Below are positions 19,594 through 22,929 of a stretch of DNA of 22,929 nt, piece by piece. The stretch comes from a virus. The DNA is taken from IMG/VR virus record IMGVR_UViG_3300042376_001249, positions 1 to 22,929 of that record; one strand, given 5' to 3'. The position numbers were made by a program, and so were the translations under genes. The notes under the pieces are model-generated. The model was not told the DNA's origin. It saw only the letters and a program-made list of their open reading frames with translations, and did no database searches. Numbering within the stretch: the stretch's first letter is position 1; each line of letters begins with the position of its first letter.

Positions 19594-20034
19594 AGAGTTT
19601 TTTACTTCTTCGAGCACATCGTCAATGTTACGGATTTCTCCAGCGCACATCTCCATTAGCGATTTCTGGAAGTTTGCAGCAACTGGAGTGATGGAACGTG
19701 TTAATTCCCGCTCCTCTGCAACTTGCGCCTTGAGTTTATATTTCAAAAACTCAGCTGCCTTATGGGTGTTGGTTGTATCCCCGCAGGTGTACAAATCAAT
19801 GGCGGCATACCGCATCTCAGGCCAGGTATGAATCGATGCGTGGGATTCAGCCAGGAGTGCCAGTAGCGTCACACCTTGCGGCTCAAACTTCTCACCAAAG
19901 ATCCGCAGAATCGTGGCCTTGGACATGAGGAGGGCAGCTTCCAGCCACTCCTCCAGCAGGTCGTAATTATCCAGGGCCTCTGCATCGCAGTCATACAGGT
20001 CCAGGATTAGGTGACGCCCATTAGACATCTGCAT
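19588..20034 (-). CDS. speD: S-adenosylmethionine decarboxylase (proenzyme)
   Basis: This protein has 148 residues, the size of bacterial AdoMetDC. The motif LLAESHASIHTWPE (60-73) is diagnostic: self-cleavage occurs between E63 and S64, and S64 becomes the pyruvoyl group. H69 and C84 (in DLYTCGD) fit H68 and C83 of the Thermotoga enzyme with an offset of one. The product, decarboxylated AdoMet, feeds spermidine synthesis. speD is a known auxiliary gene in marine cyanophages, perhaps supporting packaging, translation or replication. Its ATG lies 13 bases inside the primase-helicase gene; Met3 (ATG 20028) is also possible. It shares an operon with the replication gene. Confidence 0.95.
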   Translation of the reverse strand: MQMSNGRHLILDLYDCDAEALDNYDLLEEWLEAALLMSKATILRIFGEKFEPQGVTLLALLAESHASIHTWPEMRYAAIDLYTCGDTTNTHKAAEFLKYKLKAQVAEERELTRSITPVAANFQKSLMEMCAGEIRNIDDVLEEVKNSV

Positions 20035-22660
20035 TTTCTAGTTCATCTTCCATTGTCGCATCAGCATTCACTTCTAGCGACATCCCATAGAACTCCTTGT
20101 ACTTCTGTTTATCGGATGACACCTCCACAACGGACGGCCAATCCTCATATTTCGGGCTGGACTCCCGTACGGCAACGTTCACCATCCGCATGCCCCTGGT
20201 ATTCCGCATGGGGAATGCGTTGATCTTGAGCTGATGCTTACAGACATCAACAAACAGAGGTTCAAAGCGGTTCCGTGACATCACACCAACGTTGCACTGG
20301 CGGCAGAACTCGGCATAACTTGCGTACAACCACTTGTCCTGATTGGCATAGATATGGGATGAACCCATCGGTGCATTCTTTGTGAAGCCCACAGCTGAAC
20401 TCACACCTGGGTCATACACCACCTTGTGTTCCATCCAGTCCAACAGTGGGTTGGACCTGAGGTTCTGCATCTTCTCGTACTTCTGGAAGAACTTCACCCG
20501 CTTGGCGGTCTCCATCAGGTAGTTCCGCATCTCCTCCTCGCTCATGTCCAGGAGCCAGTTCACCAGCCCTGGCAGCAGAGGCGAGAACACACCCTGTGGT
20601 TCACCCTTGGAATTGAACTTAATCAGTTCCTTTTGTTCATTCGGGCCGCCCGTGAACGGACGGTCGAAAGGAATGGTGAGGCGACGACGGGCCAAACCAG
20701 AGGTGTAGTCGGTGGACTGAATAGCTTCGTTGGCCGTAATCATCACCATCCCGTGGTATTGGAATGGATCTAATGCTTCGCCCTGATACTTGCGTTCACT
20801 ACGGATCCAGTCATTACCGGTGATGGCCTTCAGGCGAGAGACCGAACCACCCCAGCGGTCAGCATCCTGGAACAGCAACAGCTTCTTACCCATGTAAGCA
20901 GCTGCCTCAAAACGGTTCTTCTCCATGTTCTCGAAGTCCGTTGAGTAGGTATTACTCTTACCCACCAGTGCGACAGCCAAGTTGGCGTAGGTGGATTTAC
21001 CCGACTTACCCGGACCCACAATCTCAATGAACTTCTGGATCTCATAGCGACCCAAGAGTGTGGCCCTAAGCCATGCCCGCAGAACTTGAGTGCGCTCCCA
21101 GCTGTCGTGCTGCGTATGCTTCAGCCACTTAACAATTTCTTCACATGTAGCAGATGGATCGTAGGGGTACGGCATCTGCTGGATCATGTGCTGCTCCTTA
21201 GTAAATGGAAGCAGCTCCCTGGTCTCGACATTCAGAACACCGTTGGTGAACAGCAGGAATTCCGAGCCGTCATACCAGTCCTCAAAGGACAGGATCGACT
21301 GCAGCTGGCTGAACACATCGTTCATCAGGTTGGAGCTGAAGCCATTGGGGAGGAAGTCACCCAGCAGTTGCAGTTTGTGGCGGATGTCGCCCAAGATCTC
21401 AATCTTGGTCAGGGGTGACCAGAGACCACGGGCCTCCTTCTGGTACTGAAAAAACTGACCGTGGGGTTGACTGAAGAGCAGATCCCCCTTATACAGATCC
21501 AGAACAACGTCGGTAACTACGTTCGATGAAGGGTTTCGCGTCCGCTGGTCTTTGCCTGTTTTGTCTGCAGGCACCTGCTTTTGCCGTGAACTCCACAACG
21601 GTTGAGCAGCAGTGGGAGCCGTGGTTTGCTCCAGTACTTCAGGTGCCATCTGTAGATCCTCTTCTAGTTCAGCCAATAAATTTGAAACGTGTTCTAATGT
21701 CGCATCATCAACATTCATCGCACGGTGTTCCTGGGAAGGCTTCCAGCCATGCTCCTGGGCGATGTGAATAAGGGAGCCGACGCCACGGCCACCACCTTTC
21801 GAGAAGGAACGCCAACGCCTGTGGCACTCACCGTCCCTGTACTTTTCCGACTGCTTGGACCATTCGTCCCATTGCTCCAGCAGTGATTCATCCAACGAGT
21901 GCAGCGACTGACCAATCGTGATCCAAATGTCGTAGTCATCCGTTGCTTCCGGCGGCAGTGCCCACATGGCTTCTGTCGCCAGCTTCATGTCCCGTTCAAG
22001 GGAAACCTCAGCGTTGATGGCAAAGCTGGGGCCAACGATCCGAGTACGTTCGCGAGCCGGTGTGCCTTGGCGAACATTCTTGTTGATGATGGCGTTCAGC
22101 AGCCAGTCCGGGAACTCAGGCAGCTCTGGCACCCACTCAAAACCTTGGCCTTCTGCCGTGTAGTAACCATCAGTCTCAGGGTGTAGACCCATGAGAACGC
22201 CCTGGTGCCGCTGCCACAGGATCTCCAGTTTTTCTTTATCTTCTTCTGCGTGCCAGGTGTATTTGTTCCGGACGAAGTGCTTGTGCTTCTCCCGGTCCAG
22301 GCGATACAGCTTCCGCTCACGACCGATCTTCCCGCTGAGGATGGTCAGGGTCGGAGGCAGTGCTTCCTGGAGGGGCAGGTCAGAGATGCCTTCGATGAGC
22401 GGATAAACGCTGGGGCCATCGACATCAACCCATACCAAGCCATAGGGATGGTTGTAGACCGGACCACCAAGCAGACCGATAGCCCTGCAGTTGCCAGCGA
22501 CAATTTCTTCTTCGACTTCCCGTACGCTGAACGGTTTGTTCTGCCACCCGTTGACGTAGGGATCCTTCTTGGCACCCAAGGGCGTGAGGGGCCAGTCCAG
22601 AGGGATGTAGCTGAGATTGATCTCGCCTGGTCTGAGGGCTTGCTGGCTGCGGCTGGTCAT
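20021..22660 (-). CDS. PrimPol/SF3 helicase fusion (D5-like primase-helicase)
   Basis: This protein has 879 residues. Residues 15-190 resemble a bifunctional primase-polymerase domain: TPLGAKKDPYVNGWQ, then GLLGG and GLVWVDVDGPS with the metal-binding pair D79/D81. Residues about 240-308 match the primase C-terminal 2 domain (DIWITIGQSLHSLDESLLEQ, then ECHRRWRSFSKGGGRGVGSL). A polar linker follows (310-385). The C-terminal part is a D5-type superfamily 3 helicase: Walker A GPGKSGKST (549-557), Walker B KLLLFQDAD (593-601), the sensor motif MITANE (640-645) and Arg finger RRR (658-660). It should unwind DNA and make primers at replication forks. It starts by ATGA overlap with the small gene at 22657. 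Confidence 0.92.
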   Translation of the reverse strand: MTSRSQQALRPGEINLSYIPLDWPLTPLGAKKDPYVNGWQNKPFSVREVEEEIVAGNCRAIGLLGGPVYNHPYGLVWVDVDGPSVYPLIEGISDLPLQEALPPTLTILSGKIGRERKLYRLDREKHKHFVRNKYTWHAEEDKEKLEILWQRHQGVLMGLHPETDGYYTAEGQGFEWVPELPEFPDWLLNAIINKNVRQGTPARERTRIVGPSFAINAEVSLERDMKLATEAMWALPPEATDDYDIWITIGQSLHSLDESLLEQWDEWSKQSEKYRDGECHRRWRSFSKGGGRGVGSLIHIAQEHGWKPSQEHRAMNVDDATLEHVSNLLAELEEDLQMAPEVLEQTTAPTAAQPLWSSRQKQVPADKTGKDQRTRNPSSNVVTDVVLDLYKGDLLFSQPHGQFFQYQKEARGLWSPLTKIEILGDIRHKLQLLGDFLPNGFSSNLMNDVFSQLQSILSFEDWYDGSEFLLFTNGVLNVETRELLPFTKEQHMIQQMPYPYDPSATCEEIVKWLKHTQHDSWERTQVLRAWLRATLLGRYEIQKFIEIVGPGKSGKSTYANLAVALVGKSNTYSTDFENMEKNRFEAAAYMGKKLLLFQDADRWGGSVSRLKAITGNDWIRSERKYQGEALDPFQYHGMVMITANEAIQSTDYTSGLARRRLTIPFDRPFTGGPNEQKELIKFNSKGEPQGVFSPLLPGLVNWLLDMSEEEMRNYLMETAKRVKFFQKYEKMQNLRSNPLLDWMEHKVVYDPGVSSAVGFTKNAPMGSSHIYANQDKWLYASYAEFCRQCNVGVMSRNRFEPLFVDVCKHQLKINAFPMRNTRGMRMVNVAVRESSPKYEDWPSVVEVSSDKQKYKEFYGMSLEVNADATMEDELENADV

Positions 22661-22842
22661 GCTCGGCTATCTTCCTTAAGTTCTACTTTAAAGTTCCGAT
22701 CAGGGAACGAAGCATCTTTCACCAGATAAAACGCATGAAGATGCATGAGGGAGGGCAGATAAAAACAATCCCCATCCACCGCATTGCTCATGCGGCACTG
22801 AAGAGTATTTATCCACTCTCCCAGGGAAATATAAATTTCCAT
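22657..22842 (-). CDS. Small hypothetical protein (61 aa)
   Basis: The gene starts at ATG 22842: MEIYISLGEWINTLQCRMSN, then AVDGDCFYLPSLMHLHAFYL and VKDASFPDRNFKVELKEDSR. A Cys/His-containing middle and a closing basic/acidic strand are visible, but no known motif. It overlaps the primase-helicase start by four bases and so is co-translated. No good ribosome site is present. The 87 bases beyond, to the window edge, hold only a nine-codon frame in the same orientation (MSLSDFRKL) and no gene I can support. Confidence 0.6.
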   Translation of the reverse strand: MEIYISLGEWINTLQCRMSNAVDGDCFYLPSLMHLHAFYLVKDASFPDRNFKVELKEDSRA

Positions 22843-22929
22843 CTGGGGTGGAGCTGAGTGTTTTCTTATCCTACGGCGACCAATCCGTGGGAACCCTTAC
22901 AGCTTTCTGAAATCACTTAGACTCATTGG

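Noticed and set aside
18230-19831. A 533-codon plus-strand frame over the glycosyltransferase and speD genes
   Set aside because: It is the shadow of two well-supported minus-strand genes with recognisable motifs and has no domain of its own.
1-22929. tRNA genes and T4-type late promoters (TATAAATA)
   Set aside because: I found no cloverleaf-like sequence and no TATAAATA box ahead of any gene by reading the gaps between genes.
22843-22929. Nine-codon frame MSLSDFRKL near the right edge
   Set aside because: It is too short and has no supporting context; it may be chance or the edge of something outside the window.

Overview
The window looks like part of the genome of a tailed double-stranded DNA phage infecting a cyanobacterium (a cyanophage). 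The evidence is genes packed on both strands with overlaps of a few bases, a run of tail-fibre-like genes of the kind seen in marine and freshwater cyanophages, two cell-wall lytic enzymes, a phage-type PrimPol/SF3 primase-helicase, and several host-derived or auxiliary metabolic genes. The last group holds an NblA-like phycobilisome degradation protein, S-adenosylmethionine decarboxylase, dCTP deaminase and a glycosyltransferase. The NblA-like protein and the roughly even base composition suggest a phycobilisome-bearing, Synechococcus-like host. No terminase, portal or capsid gene is in the window, so the exact lineage cannot be read from it. The replicative helicase-primase is of the D5/P4 type rather than the separate primase and helicase of T4-like cyanomyoviruses.

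Layout. (1) 1-1289, + strand: the tail of an HNH endonuclease-like gene, a 41-residue basic protein, a GH24 lysozyme whose start codon lies in a perfect hairpin, and the NblA-like gene. (2) 1277-2352: a minus-strand pair (a 113-residue unknown and a DUF3310 protein) that overlap in two frames and may be joined by frameshifting, then a divergent plus-strand hypothetical gene. (3) 2349-5010, minus strand: a tightly overlapped operon of an HTH DNA-binding protein, two unknowns, a degenerate Dam-like methyltransferase, dCTP deaminase and a small unknown. (4) 5042-15475, + strand: a single-pass membrane protein, then about 9 kb of fibre and fibre-associated genes. Two of these end in peptidase S74 chaperone domains. 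The run ends with a glucosaminidase/C39-peptidase endolysin and a short gene. (5) 15472-22842, minus strand: a small unknown, the PrimPol/helicase, speD and a glycosyltransferase with a clear terminator, then an intergenic region crowded with repeats, two degenerate HNH-like proteins, a probable structural protein and four small genes.

How the parts fit together. Block 5 carries replication and polyamine/methyl-donor metabolism. Block 3 handles nucleotides and DNA modification or regulation. Block 4 builds the adsorption apparatus and lysis functions. The lysozyme/NblA pair may act on the cell wall and the light-harvesting antenna. The most unusual sequence is the 273-base gap at 18038-18310. 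It holds a 42-bp near-palindrome, 9-bp direct repeats around a small hairpin, four 8-bp tandem repeats and a terminator, and is a candidate origin or control region.
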